A stretch of 36,334 bases of DNA from Bdellovibrionales bacterium (GCA_041662785.1 JBAZRW010000011.1:1-36334), one strand, 5' to 3'; positions 8,395-16,627 are shown, numbered from the stretch's first letter. Numbers and translations are program-made. The notes: generated from the letters alone by a model not told the origin.

Positions 8395-9636
8395 ATGTTA
8401 ACGATTGTAGACTGCAAAAACGCAAAATCAAAAGACAGAGCCTATAAACTTGGTGATACCTATGGCCTGTTTCTTCTCATCAAACCGAATGGCAAAAAAT
8501 ATTGGCGGCATCGTTACAGCTTCGCTGCGCAGCCGAGAATAATCGCCTACGGCGTTTTTCCCGAAGTGACACTTGCCGAAGCGCGCGACCGCACCATGGA
8601 GACACGTCGCTTAATCCGTGAAGGTATCGATCCGGCACAGTTGCGGCGGAAAACACGTCAAGCTGCCAAAGATAGCACGGAGAATACATTTGAGGCCGTT
8701 GCAAAGATTTGGCACGAGCACAACAAACCGCGCTGGTCGGAAGGCCATGCCGGAGACATTTTGCACAGGCTTGAGAAAGAGCTGTTACCGTTGATAGGTG
8801 GACTGCCCTTGGCTGAAATCACCCCTCGGCTTCTTCACAAACATATTCAGGCCATCCAAGATCGCGGCGCAAACGAAATGGCTCGGCGCGTTCAGCAATA
8901 TGCCAACCAGATATTCTGTTTTGCGATTGCAACGGAGCGTGCGGATCGCAATCCGGCGGCTGAGATTAAAAGCCTCCTGCGTCCGTACAAGAAGGGGCAT
9001 TATCGTGCGCTTGCTTATAAGGAGCTGCCAAGCCTTCTTGAAAAGCTTGAAAAGAATGACGCTCGTCTTATGCTTCAAACGCGCTTGTCGTTAAAGCTCA
9101 TGCTTCTGACATTTGTGCGGACAGGGGAGCTTGTCAACGCCCGGTGGCGTGAGTTTGATTTGGAAGCCAAGCTATGGGTCATTCCCGCCGAGCGGATGAA
9201 AATGCGCCGTGAGCATGTCGTCTCCCTATCTGATCAGGCCATCGCCATTTTGAAGCAGTTGCGTGAGGCAAATCCCTATAACGCAAAGGAGGGGCATGAG
9301 TTCGATTGGGTCTTCCCGCACGTCAGCGACCCCCGACGCGCTATGTCTAACGCCACGATGCTGGGCGGCATCCGGCGCATGGGCTTCAAGGAGCAGACAA
9401 CAGTCCATGGTTTCCGCGCCATGGCTATGACTGCCCTAAAAGAGCGTCTGGGCTACCCTCACGAGGTTGTAGACCGCCAGCTTGCCCATGCCCCAGCCGA
9501 TCCGCTCGGTCGCGCCTATGACCGCGCAGAGTATCTAGATCAACGCGAGAAAATGATGCAGCATTGGGCAAACCATATCGACGTGCTGGCTCAGGGCAAA
9601 AATATCATAATCAGCGATTTTAGAAAGGCAGGGTGA
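8395..9636 (+). CDS. int: P4-type tyrosine recombinase (island integrase)
   Basis: This site-specific recombinase of 413 aa should catalyse integration and excision of the island at tRNA-Phe. It has an N-terminal DUF4102-like arm-binding domain (residues about 1-90), a SAM-like core-binding domain (about 95-180) and a C-terminal catalytic domain. The catalytic residues are visible: Arg242 in FVRTGEL, His338 and Arg341 in VHGFRAMA, His365 in QLAHAP, and the nucleophile Tyr375 in RAYDRAEYL. Full length and intact. The ATG is preceded by AAAGGAGGG with good spacing. Its position just inside the tRNA-Phe gene, pointing away from it, is typical for this family. Confidence 0.95.
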   Translation: MLTIVDCKNAKSKDRAYKLGDTYGLFLLIKPNGKKYWRHRYSFAAQPRIIAYGVFPEVTLAEARDRTMETRRLIREGIDPAQLRRKTRQAAKDSTENTFEAVAKIWHEHNKPRWSEGHAGDILHRLEKELLPLIGGLPLAEITPRLLHKHIQAIQDRGANEMARRVQQYANQIFCFAIATERADRNPAAEIKSLLRPYKKGHYRALAYKELPSLLEKLEKNDARLMLQTRLSLKLMLLTFVRTGELVNARWREFDLEAKLWVIPAERMKMRREHVVSLSDQAIAILKQLREANPYNAKEGHEFDWVFPHVSDPRRAMSNATMLGGIRRMGFKEQTTVHGFRAMAMTALKERLGYPHEVVDRQLAHAPADPLGRAYDRAEYLDQREKMMQHWANHIDVLAQGKNIIISDFRKAG

Positions 9637-9637
9637 G

Positions 9638-10339
9638 ATGACGGAGTTAAATGAGCTTGAAAAAGGACTTGCTCAAAAAATCATGTCTTTGCCGTCTCGA
9701 CTGAGAGAGCCAATCGTTCTGTCAAAAGATATTGACTGGGATGGAAATGATGAAAAATCTCTATTTGAAGCAAGGGAAGCTGCGTGGGTGAACCAAATAA
9801 ACAACGAGTTAAATGAGAAATACCACCTGCTCATGGAGCATTATAATATTACAACGAGAGAAGCAACGAATGATGTGCTTACTTTAAAACTGATGCATGA
9901 CTTCATTCCCGGCTTCAAAATTGTTTTTGAGAAAAAGAAAGGGAGACCATCCGTGTGGTCACCCGAACTTTCTACCCTTTTGTTTTGTGTAGTGCAGCTA
10001 AAAATACTCAACGGAGGGTGTAAAAGTGAGACCAATGCGTGTGATCATCTGAGCTGTGATGAACCGTGGAAAGGGTTTCTTGAGAAGACTATTCAACGGA
10101 AGAAGGGGACACGAAGTCAGAAAGACGGCGCAATAATTCTTCAAGAGCAGTACAGAAAAGCTAAAAAGCTTCCATTTCCTCAAGCGTTTCTCTGCGCTAG
10201 AGAGCTACTCGATAAGGTAACTCTGACAGAGAAATTGCTTTATGTTTCAACAAAGATGTCAGAAGCCTATTTCATTTATAGGGAACAAAAAGATGAAATC
10301 ATAATCCAATATGATACCCCAGATAAAGGTTCCCCATAA
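9638..10339 (+). CDS. Hypothetical protein, integrase-coupled
   Basis: This 233-aa protein is one I do not recognise. It starts 1 nt after the integrase stop, so it is probably co-transcribed and translationally coupled. It is soluble, charged and lysine/glutamate-rich, with no signal peptide or transmembrane segment. A basic stretch (EKKKGRPSVW) and further basic patches (QRKKGTRSQKDG) in the middle could contact nucleic acid. Four cysteines lie between residues about 117 and 145 but not in a clean zinc-binding pattern. The gene is clearly more AT-rich than the chromosomal genes, consistent with recent acquisition. A role in island maintenance is suggested only by its position. Confidence 0.7.
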   Translation: MTELNELEKGLAQKIMSLPSRLREPIVLSKDIDWDGNDEKSLFEAREAAWVNQINNELNEKYHLLMEHYNITTREATNDVLTLKLMHDFIPGFKIVFEKKKGRPSVWSPELSTLLFCVVQLKILNGGCKSETNACDHLSCDEPWKGFLEKTIQRKKGTRSQKDGAIILQEQYRKAKKLPFPQAFLCARELLDKVTLTEKLLYVSTKMSEAYFIYREQKDEIIIQYDTPDKGSP

Positions 10340-10376
10340 TCGTCGGGGATACCTAGATAGGACTAGGGAAGCCACA

Positions 10377-10410
10377 ATACGCCCTCAAATTCTATACAAG
10401 GAGGGCGTAT
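10377..10410 (+). promoter_or_regulatory. Inverted repeat enclosing the alpA ribosome binding site and start
   Basis: ATACGCCCTC (10377-10386) and GAGGGCGTAT (10401-10410) are perfect 10-bp complements around a 14-nt loop. The right arm contains most of the Shine-Dalgarno and the first two bases of the alpA ATG. In RNA it would hide the start. In DNA it could be an operator. Either way it probably controls alpA. Confidence 0.6.
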
Positions 10411-10630
10411 GAAAATTATCAGATTACCAAAGGTCAAGGAGCTTACGGGGCTTAGTCGTTCAAGCATCTACGCGATGATCAAAGGCCGTCAGTTTCCAAG
10501 GCAAGTTGAAATTTCCACGCGCAGTGTAGGTTGGATCGAAGGCGATGTACAGTCTTGGATAGCCTCACGCGTGAACAAGGCTAACGCCAAGGAAAGAGCA
10601 GCCGGAGGCCACAATGTCTCTGCCTTCTAA
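10409..10630 (+). CDS. alpA: AlpA-family helix-turn-helix regulator / excisionase
   Basis: This small DNA-binding protein of 73 aa belongs to the AlpA family (MerR-like winged helix), which in P4-like elements activates or assists excision and controls the integrase. The helix-turn-helix is KVKELTGLSRSSIYAMIKG (residues 9-27), followed by the family-typical FPRQVEIS and a GWIEGDVQSWIASR wing and helix. The ribosome binding site AAGGAGGG is strong but lies in the perfect inverted repeat described separately, so its translation or transcription is likely controlled. It overlaps the next small gene. Its role in this island is inferred from the family. Confidence 0.9.
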   Translation: MKIIRLPKVKELTGLSRSSIYAMIKGRQFPRQVEISTRSVGWIEGDVQSWIASRVNKANAKERAAGGHNVSAF

Positions 10631-10844
10631 ACCCATCCCAATCACAAACACAGAACAGTTGGTTGTCAGAGAAGGCAGTCTCCGTGGCAAACCGCACGTT
10701 TATTTGAATGTTATGGCGGACGATGTTCTTCGTGGGCATCGCCGTACGGAGAAAGGGTTCAGCTTTCCTTTGGTCATGTTGCCCGTCGTTATCGATGTGC
10801 TTCAAACCTTTTGCACGGGCCCAGAAAGGACAGGGAAGCGATAA
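10614..10844 (+). CDS. Small hypothetical protein overlapping alpA
   Basis: This 76-aa protein is one I do not recognise. Its ATG lies inside the last codons of alpA in another frame (17-nt overlap) and is preceded by GGAGG at good spacing, which is the main reason to believe it is translated. It is predicted to be soluble, with a central YLNVMADDVLRGHR segment and a hydrophobic FPLVMLPVVIDVLQTF stretch near the C-terminus. The same frame stays open for about 66 codons after the stop, so the protein may be a truncated version of a longer ancestor. Confidence 0.6.
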   Translation: MSLPSKPIPITNTEQLVVREGSLRGKPHVYLNVMADDVLRGHRRTEKGFSFPLVMLPVVIDVLQTFCTGPERTGKR

Positions 10845-11228
10845 AGGGTTGGCCTTGATGGTCGGGATAACAGACTGGCAGCATCAAGGTGGATTTCTTC
10901 TACTGTGAGGCTCGCGCAAAGAAGAAGGGCAGAGTGTAAGGATGAGGCCCTGCGCGACGACATGAACGAGCATGGACGTAAAGCAGCATCCAACCTGTGG
11001 CACTCGATTATGACCATAGGGTCCAAACGACGTCGGCTCGGTTGAGTTGGTAGTTGGGTGGTCGGCTCCAGCCTTGGCTAACTGCCGAGGCTGGTCGAGC
11101 TATGTCCTCCACCATCTCTCAATTGAGTTCTGACTAATGTTTTTATGTCTTTCAAATGCGCGCACGTAGAGATGGTTTAAGCGCTTCCAAAAAAACGAAG
11201 AAATGTCTGAAATATAGGAGTGATGATT
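10845..11228. other. Region with no convincing gene; contains a stable hairpin
   Basis: About 380 bp without a gene I can support. The frame of the preceding small gene reopens after its stop and runs to a TGA at about 11046, with plausible coding composition around RDDMNEHGRKAASNLW, so it may be a decayed extension. At 11068-11094 CCAGCCTTGGC and GCCGAGGCTGG form an 11-bp stem with one G-T pair and a 5-nt loop. No T-run follows, so it is not a typical intrinsic terminator. CTCAATTGAG at 11118-11127 is a short palindrome. Confidence 0.4.
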
Positions 11229-11477
11229 ATGATAAGCGGTTTGTTTGAAAAGCACGAGCAGATTGAGCCTGTGGCTAACAATTTAGTCACAAGGCTGCAA
11301 AAAGCGCCCCTTTCTCGCAAAACCTCTTTTCAGACGTGCCTCAAAAACATTTGTCGAAGTCGGTCGAACGCAGGTTTGCCCCTCTTGGGGCCGAGGCGGT
11401 TCAACCCGCCGAGCCTGTTCGACCGCCATCACCATGGCGGAGCGTTTTTGCCCAAACAGCATGAAAAAATTGACTAA
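11229..11477 (+). CDS. Possible small hypothetical protein
   Basis: This 82-codon frame begins MISGLFEKHEQIEPV and is preceded by TAGGAG about 10 nt upstream. A second ATG at 11223 is also possible. The first 30 residues look like a normal soluble protein. The rest is rich in Arg, Pro and His and could be non-coding. It ends 28 nt before the preferred start of the zinc-ribbon gene. No family recognised. The ribosome binding site is the main support. Confidence 0.35.
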   Translation: MISGLFEKHEQIEPVANNLVTRLQKAPLSRKTSFQTCLKNICRSRSNAGLPLLGPRRFNPPSLFDRHHHGGAFLPKQHEKID

Positions 11478-11505
11478 TGATTTCGATAACTTTGGGGGGG
11501 TGAAA

Positions 11506-12057
11506 ATGAGCAAGCCGATATGCGAAGGCACGATAGACCTTAACATGAGCCGTCTTATCAAGTTTGGCGTTTTCAAAGAGCAGTCTTGGCATTATCTTTC
11601 TTGGACGCGCAACGATAAGCTGGTGGGATGTGTTGCTGTGGTTCTCAAAAACTCCGCGACAATCAGATTGCTTCATGTGTATGACGGCAAGCGGGTTGAC
11701 TACCATGTTCACATGACCTTCACGCCCTGTCACTTCGGAGGCCAGCGGCCTTGGTTTGTATGCCCGTGCTGCCATCGTCGCGCTGGCGTCCTCTACATGT
11801 CATCAGGCGGGCGTTTTCTTTGCCGTCGCTGCGGCGGGTTTTGTTATCAAACGCAAATGGAACAACCCAAAGGGCGCGCGCTGATACGGAATGAAAGGCT
11901 AATGGATAGGATTGGTGGTCTACAAGACCCTGACGATCCGTTGAAGCCGAAGGGGATGCACTGGAAAACGTACTGGCGGATTTATGATAAGGCTGACGCG
12001 GTTTATAACCGAGGGTGGGGTGGGTACCTTGAAAACCTTATCGGTATGTGTCTGTGA
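11506..12057 (+). CDS. Zinc-ribbon protein of unknown function, common in mobile elements
   Basis: This soluble protein of about 183 aa contains a clear zinc ribbon. A first knuckle, FVCPCCHRRAGVLY, is followed about 20 residues later by a second, FLCRRCGGFCY, giving two CxxC pairs that should bind one zinc. Before it lies a conserved-looking FTPCHFGGQRPWF segment. I recall proteins with this CHxGGxRPWFxCP pattern as frequent hypothetical cargo of proteobacterial islands, but no function is established to my knowledge. The frame is open from 11434. I chose the ATG at 11506 because a run of Gs (GGGGGGGTG) forms a ribosome binding site just upstream. Nucleic-acid binding is plausible but inferred. 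Confidence 0.75.
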   Translation: MSKPICEGTIDLNMSRLIKFGVFKEQSWHYLSWTRNDKLVGCVAVVLKNSATIRLLHVYDGKRVDYHVHMTFTPCHFGGQRPWFVCPCCHRRAGVLYMSSGGRFLCRRCGGFCYQTQMEQPKGRALIRNERLMDRIGGLQDPDDPLKPKGMHWKTYWRIYDKADAVYNRGWGGYLENLIGMCL

Positions 12058-12231
12058 TTAAAATGGGTGTTCCAAGCACGAAATGGTATTTATTCCGGTA
12101 CCTTTTTGTGGGCGCAGAAGCGCACAGTCCATATAATCAATTGCTTGTGACATCTGTTTGGCTGCCGTCACGGACTTTGGATCATAAAATGGCGGGTGTG
12201 GCTCTATTTTACAGATATGAAAGATGGGGGA

Positions 12232-13200
12232 TCAGCGCGGCGCACGGGTTTTGACATAGGCCGGAACGATAAAATCAGGGCGCGACGCAGGGGGCATGAG
12301 CGCGATCTCTGTTTCGATCAACAGCAGAACCTTTGAGGTGAATTGGTCAAGCTTTTCCTCACGGTGTTTCCCGCGAACATCTGGCGTCTGCTTTTTCATA
12401 AATTGCTTGGAGGCGTTCGTGCTGGGCATTTGTAGTGCGCGGTCAACCAAAAAGCGTTCACGGCTTTCAAGGAAATATTTGTAAGCCTCGGCAGGAGAGC
12501 GCAAGACTTCCTTTGACGCCATCTTTAAAGCAGTTTTGATTGCGTCTGGCTTCGACGTTTCCAATGCCTCATGCAAGGCCATACGGATTTCACCAAGCTG
12601 GATCATCGTATGGGCGGCCTCAATGTCCTTGCTCTTGTAGGCGTTGAGGATGTCTCCAAACGGGATCAAATTGATGGCATCCACCTGTTTTGGGCGCGGC
12701 GATGAAAGTGCTGCCAGAAACTCTGTTGCAGAGAGGCCATGATAGGTTGGAGCCAAAGTGTTGGGTGCTTCCACCGTATAATATACACCTTCACGGCTTG
12801 CCCCCGTCACGGTTGTTGTAACCTGGCCAAACGCTGAAAGGGAAAGCAGACGAGAGGCATGGCTCCACGGCAATAAACCAGCTGCCGCTTTTTCACCTCT
12901 TGTGACGAAAAGCGGGTTAGCCTTAAAATAATTAAAGGTTCCGCGCTTTCTGTATGTGTTTAGGAATTTGCCAATGGGACTATCATCGATGGTCATTGCT
13001 CCATGTTCTTTTGCCCAAATAAGCCCACGCGGATAATTTTTCTCTTGAAAACCACCAGCTATCAAGCCCCAGACTTCACGGCTTGGGCCTGAATAATAAT
13101 GCAAACGTCCGTTGTGCGGAAAGGCTTTGTCTTTAAGCCTGTTCGCCATGGCGTCAACGTCAGCGATAATGTCTTCGGGAAGTACCCAAACACGCGGCAT
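12232..13200 (-). CDS. Hypothetical protein, second gene of an unknown pair
   Basis: I do not recognise this 322-aa protein. It has no signal peptide or transmembrane segment. The N-terminal half contains WVLPEDIIADVDAMANRL, then an aromatic/glycine-rich part with LHYYSGPSREVWGLIAGGF. The C-terminal half (about 185-300) is helical and basic. A good ribosome binding site (AGGAGA, 6 nt spacing) precedes the ATG. It follows the 144-aa gene at 13224-13658 on the same strand with a 23-bp gap, so the two are probably co-expressed. Both are flanked by plus-strand or intergenic sequence, which isolates them as a two-gene cargo module. A toxin-antitoxin or defence role is possible but nothing in the sequence proves it. 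Confidence 0.75.
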   Translation of the reverse strand: MPRVWVLPEDIIADVDAMANRLKDKAFPHNGRLHYYSGPSREVWGLIAGGFQEKNYPRGLIWAKEHGAMTIDDSPIGKFLNTYRKRGTFNYFKANPLFVTRGEKAAAGLLPWSHASRLLSLSAFGQVTTTVTGASREGVYYTVEAPNTLAPTYHGLSATEFLAALSSPRPKQVDAINLIPFGDILNAYKSKDIEAAHTMIQLGEIRMALHEALETSKPDAIKTALKMASKEVLRSPAEAYKYFLESRERFLVDRALQMPSTNASKQFMKKQTPDVRGKHREEKLDQFTSKVLLLIETEIALMPPASRPDFIVPAYVKTRAPR

Positions 13201-13223
13201 AGTCGTTCTCCTGATAAAGACGA

Positions 13224-13658
13224 TTAGCCGAGTGTGTTGGCGAGAAAGGCCATGCCTTTTTGGTCGCCGTAATAGTCGCTGAGAAGTTGTTTCCTGTCTT
13301 CAAAGCTGATGACATCGCCGCGATCTCGTGTGGCTTCGTAAGTTGCTGGGGTGTCTTTTTTTCCAGAAAACAGTTTTTCGGGAGTTGTTTGAATATATCG
13401 GGCGTTGGAAGCCCCCTTGTCGCCCATATCGTCCCAGTAAATCGCTTTATTATCGGGGGTTACATAAACGTAGCCCATGAGGTCGTCAGGGCGCACAGGC
13501 GTCTTGCCATCCACAGTTACCCAGTGGAAACGGTTTGCTCGTTGCTGAGCTGTTGCTGGGCGTGATGGCTTCTTCACTCCTAGAGAACTCCATAGCTTCC
13601 CAAAATTAAGAGCGGGAAGAAAATCGGTGATGCGGTTTAACGCGACTGATGTAATCAT
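13224..13658 (-). CDS. Hypothetical protein, first gene of an unknown pair
   Basis: I do not recognise this 144-aa protein. A longer frame begins at 13682, but the ATG at 13658 is preferred because TTGGAG lies 6-7 nt upstream. It is soluble and polar. The centre (RANRFHWVTVDGKTPVRPDD, then YVYVTPDNKAIYWDDMGD) looks like a small beta-rich domain with conserved-looking aromatic and acidic residues. The C-terminus is helical (FEDRKQLLSDYYGDQ). It is upstream of and probably co-transcribed with the 322-aa gene. Its small size relative to its partner would fit an antitoxin, immunity or chaperone role, but this is speculation. Confidence 0.7.
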   Translation of the reverse strand: MITSVALNRITDFLPALNFGKLWSSLGVKKPSRPATAQQRANRFHWVTVDGKTPVRPDDLMGYVYVTPDNKAIYWDDMGDKGASNARYIQTTPEKLFSGKKDTPATYEATRDRGDVISFEDRKQLLSDYYGDQKGMAFLANTLG

Positions 13659-13841
13659 ATGGCTCTCCAATAAGTTATACAAATGGTTTCGTGGTTGCTT
13701 ATAGTTTCACCGCTGCGCGGCACATCAAATCCTGTGCGCGTATCATAACCCGAAAACGGCGAAAGTAATAGAAAAATGCAAGCATATCAATTAGTTAACA
13801 GATCGTTAATGCGAATTGGAAATGTCTGTAAAGTTAAGAGG

Positions 13842-14252
13842 TTAAGGGAAACGGCAATAAATCGTATGATAACGTGACTTGTTTTTATTGTGGCTCTGGC
13901 GCGCGTTGCCGATCCTGTTGAACCGCACACAGCTCCCACCGCATCTAAGGATTAGGGAGGCGTCATCATAGGCCAGCGTGACCACGGCGTCGGGCTGGAA
14001 GGTCGCCAAGAGCCGCGCGAGCAGGACGCCATCTACCGTGACCTCCTGCGGCCAGTGTCCAGCCGTGTCGAGCCTGATTGTGTTCAGGAAGCGGCTGTGT
14101 GCAGCCTCTGCTACGATTAGGTTCTGGGTGAGCCTCTCATAGGCGAGGATCACTGGCACGGGTCTGTGCGTCCGGCACTTGCGCCGTGGCATCGCTGGGA
14201 GCAAGGCCTTAGCCAAAGCTCCGGCGGGGACGATCAAGAGGGGCGAGGTCAT
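13842..14252 (-). CDS. Hypothetical protein, possibly sliding-clamp-like
   Basis: This 136-aa protein overlaps the stop of the phospholipase D gene by ATGA and is therefore coupled to it. The segment PQEVTVDGVLLARLLATF followed by DAVVTLAYDDASLILRCGG resembles one strand-helix-strand unit of a DNA polymerase III beta clamp (DnaN) domain. The match is by eye only. It is far shorter than DnaN (about 370 aa) and has at most one clamp-like domain. The last 20 residues (HNKNKSRYHTIYCRFP) look unlike the rest and may reflect a frameshifted or truncated 3' end. Its function is unknown. Confidence 0.55.
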   Translation of the reverse strand: MTSPLLIVPAGALAKALLPAMPRRKCRTHRPVPVILAYERLTQNLIVAEAAHSRFLNTIRLDTAGHWPQEVTVDGVLLARLLATFQPDAVVTLAYDDASLILRCGGSCVRFNRIGNARQSHNKNKSRYHTIYCRFP

Positions 14253-15673
14253 TTTCCCCCTGTTGGGTATGGCATTGTGGCCTGTGTCGCGCCGTCCTCT
14301 TGGTCAGCCTCGTCCCAAAGCTTGCGGCACTGGTCGGCATAACTGCGGATCACCTTTTTGTTACGGCGTACGACGAGGACGTTTTCGGCATTCCGTTTCT
14401 CAGCGGCCTTTGTGTAGTTGAAACTGCCAAGCTGCAAGACCTTCTCGTCGATCACCATAAACTTATTGTGCATGATGGCATAGTTATCGTTGATGCGCGT
14501 CGGGATGCCGCTGTCTTTCAGGCGATGGTACAGGCTTCGTTTTTGCTTGCGCTGGCTCTTATCCAAAACAACTGTAACATCCACGCCCTTGCCATGCGCG
14601 TCGATCAACGCTTGCGCGATGGGTTCTGACGTGAAGGAATAAGCCGCGACACACACGGATTGCTCGGCCTCACCAATCGTCTTGACCACAAGCTCCGTCG
14701 CGCCCTGACGTGGAGAGAAGGCATGGTTGTGCAGTTTCTCATCAGCATAAGAGAAGTCAGCTGAAAGAAAGAGAAGAAATAAAGAAAGAAAAAGACGCAT
14801 TATGATGTCTAATATAAGGTTGACCGGGCAATTAAACGAAACATCGATAACCACTTCCTCTTGAACAGAAAGAGAGGATATATCGAACTCTTTCGAAACA
14901 GATGGGCGGGTCGTCTTTTGATTATAAGTTAGCACCCATTTTTCTTCTTCCATCGCTTTATCCGGTTGAGCTTTTTTTGCTTTTTCCTCGTTTTGTATTT
15001 TGCGATCTTGATCCCGCACTTCTTTTTCGATGGCTTTCTGTTGTTGTTTTCGATAACACCGAACGGTGCATTGCATTAGGCCGATGATTTCTTCGTATAG
15101 GGCTAGATCGCTTTTTGGAATTCTTTCCTTATTAATAAAGGCGTCCAATTCTGATTTAAATTTTTCTATTTGCGGCTCAAAATATTCATCCGTTTCATCA
15201 CAACCTCTGGTCACCCCTCTAAGGTGAAGCACAAGTTTCTGTATGCGGCGTAGCGCAAAATCGTTTTCTATACGCTCCCATGCTATATCCGTCGTTCCGG
15301 TCAAGATGCGCCAAATCAGTATTAATGAAATCAAACCAGCAACATAATCGCTTGCACGAAACCCATCTTCTTCGTTAAACCAAGGCATCCACGAGAATAA
15401 GGCATTAGTGCTGACAAAAAACACAAAAAACAAAAATCCGAGGGCTACGACTGCGGAACTCTTCTTGAGTATCTCCCTTATTCTTCGTTCACGAAGTTCA
15501 TTTTCGGTTAGGAAGCTCGCAGAGCTAGGTTTCCAGACATTAAGAAAAGGTTCCCGCTCTTCATAACCTACAAACTTTTTAGGATTTGAGATAAATAACC
15601 ATGCTTGTCGCATGAACACGAGAAGTGAAATGAACCCAAACAAGTATGCGGCCGACATCAGTATGTCTTTCAT
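14249..15673 (-). CDS. Membrane protein fused to a phospholipase D-type nuclease domain
   Basis: This 474-aa protein has two parts. Residues 1 to about 290 hold three transmembrane helices (SAAYLFGFISLLVFM, ALGFLFFVFFVSTNALF, VAGLISLILIWRIL) and a charged, probably coiled-coil cytoplasmic region. The last 185 residues form a Nuc-like phospholipase D domain with one HKD motif, HNKFMVIDEKVLQLGSFNYT; such nucleases dimerise to form one active site. Between them lies MRLFLSLFLLFLSADFSYA, which looks like a complete signal peptide. Stand-alone Nuc proteins normally begin there. I see no ribosome binding site at that internal ATG (14800). The protein may be a real fusion or the product of a recombination that joined two genes. 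The start at 15673 is chosen for GGGGAGA upstream; the frame is open to a GTG at 15742. Confidence 0.75.
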   Translation of the reverse strand: MKDILMSAAYLFGFISLLVFMRQAWLFISNPKKFVGYEEREPFLNVWKPSSASFLTENELRERRIREILKKSSAVVALGFLFFVFFVSTNALFSWMPWFNEEDGFRASDYVAGLISLILIWRILTGTTDIAWERIENDFALRRIQKLVLHLRGVTRGCDETDEYFEPQIEKFKSELDAFINKERIPKSDLALYEEIIGLMQCTVRCYRKQQQKAIEKEVRDQDRKIQNEEKAKKAQPDKAMEEEKWVLTYNQKTTRPSVSKEFDISSLSVQEEVVIDVSFNCPVNLILDIIMRLFLSLFLLFLSADFSYADEKLHNHAFSPRQGATELVVKTIGEAEQSVCVAAYSFTSEPIAQALIDAHGKGVDVTVVLDKSQRKQKRSLYHRLKDSGIPTRINDNYAIMHNKFMVIDEKVLQLGSFNYTKAAEKRNAENVLVVRRNKKVIRSYADQCRKLWDEADQEDGATQATMPYPTGGK

Positions 15674-15734
15674 ATACAAGTATCTCCCCATGAAGTTGCG
15701 GCCAGAGCGTTCACTCTGGTAACCTTGTGTTGCC

Positions 15735-15947
15735 TTACTCACATTTCTTGATGGCCATGACGCTCAGGATGGTTTCTTTCTCGCCGCGCACGGTGGAAAG
15801 CTCGGAAGCTTCAACGCCGTCGCCTTGTCCGTACCAGAGCATGAAGGCCTGAACTTGGCTTGACTTGATCCTTTGCTCCTGCGCGACAACAAGCTGGTTC
15901 TCACGCCGTGTTAGGGACGCAAGCTCGGTCGCCAAGCGCGAACAGGT
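15735..15947 (-). pseudogene. 5'-truncated lipoprotein-like small protein
   Basis: The frame reads DTCSRLATELASLTRREN and continues for about 60 residues to AIKKCE and a stop. The pattern of a cysteine followed by a helical L-x-L-x-R-x-x-L-VVAQ segment resembles small lipoproteins of alphaproteobacterial plasmids and islands, which have an N-terminal lipobox. Here the signal peptide is missing because the sequence changes abruptly at about 15948, where a plus-strand KAP-type fragment begins. Only a TTG at 15935 could serve as a start, so it is probably a remnant. Its stop overlaps the longest possible start of the phospholipase D gene. Family assignment is from memory of the pattern. Confidence 0.5.
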
Positions 15948-16627
15948 GTCTTCGAAAGTTTATCGATTGGCGGTTTGCTTTGCCTGAACCTTCTGTCGGA
16001 AAGTTTGTGCGGTCGTTATATCGACAATTTAATTTGGAAGAGACTGGGAAGCTTGTAGCAACAGGACAAAACAACAACAGCGTGCTTAATGGCCTTAACC
16101 CTATGGCGGATACAATTGAGTTGGTTGCAAATCACTATAAACTTACACTTCGTCAAGTGGCTCAAATTTTTACAGACATAAATCTATATATAAGAACGCT
16201 CAACAGCAGCAGCCCGCTCAGTCATTGTCTTGGGCTTGTTGCCTCGTTGAGACACGTCAGCGCGCTTCCGAAAGATTTATTAAAAGCTTACTGTCAGGGA
16301 TCAGAAAGCTATGATCGGCTTGTTCAATCACTCATACAAAATGGTTCTCTCAAAAACAAACGTCGAGAGGAAGCTAGTAAGGCATATCTTAATGTAATGT
16401 TTTTTGATCAGGAAAAAGTCAACAAACTACAGGAAGAATATCAAGTGCTACGTCAGCGTGAAAACCCCCTTGATACACGGAGCGCGTTAACCAATGACCA
16501 TCCTACTGTAATGCAATGTCATGCGATTGATGCCTATTCCCGATTAATTAGTTTTGATGATCCTATAGCTTGGGTCGTTTATTGCAGGTTGGAAAAAGCG
16601 TCGCTTCTGACACAACAAAACCAATAA
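15948..16627 (+). pseudogene. C-terminal fragment of a KAP-family P-loop NTPase
   Basis: From LRKFIDWRFALPEPS onward this frame (about 225 codons) looks like the C-terminal half of KAP P-loop NTPases. It has the K-F-I-D-(x)2-F-x-LPEPS block, then LTLRQVAQIFTDINLYIRTL and a helical tail. The N-terminal half, with Walker A, Walker B and the membrane insert typical of the family, is absent. Upstream bases instead belong to a lipoprotein-like gene on the other strand. The frame is formally open from 15908 but those residues derive from the neighbour. KAP proteins include phage-exclusion factors, so it was probably another defence gene that is now dead. It is more AT-rich than the chromosome. Confidence 0.65.

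Noticed and set aside
12048..12254. Plus-strand frame of 68 codons between the zinc-ribbon gene and the unknown pair
   Set aside because: It starts with GTG without a ribosome binding site, overlaps genes at both ends and has no recognisable features.
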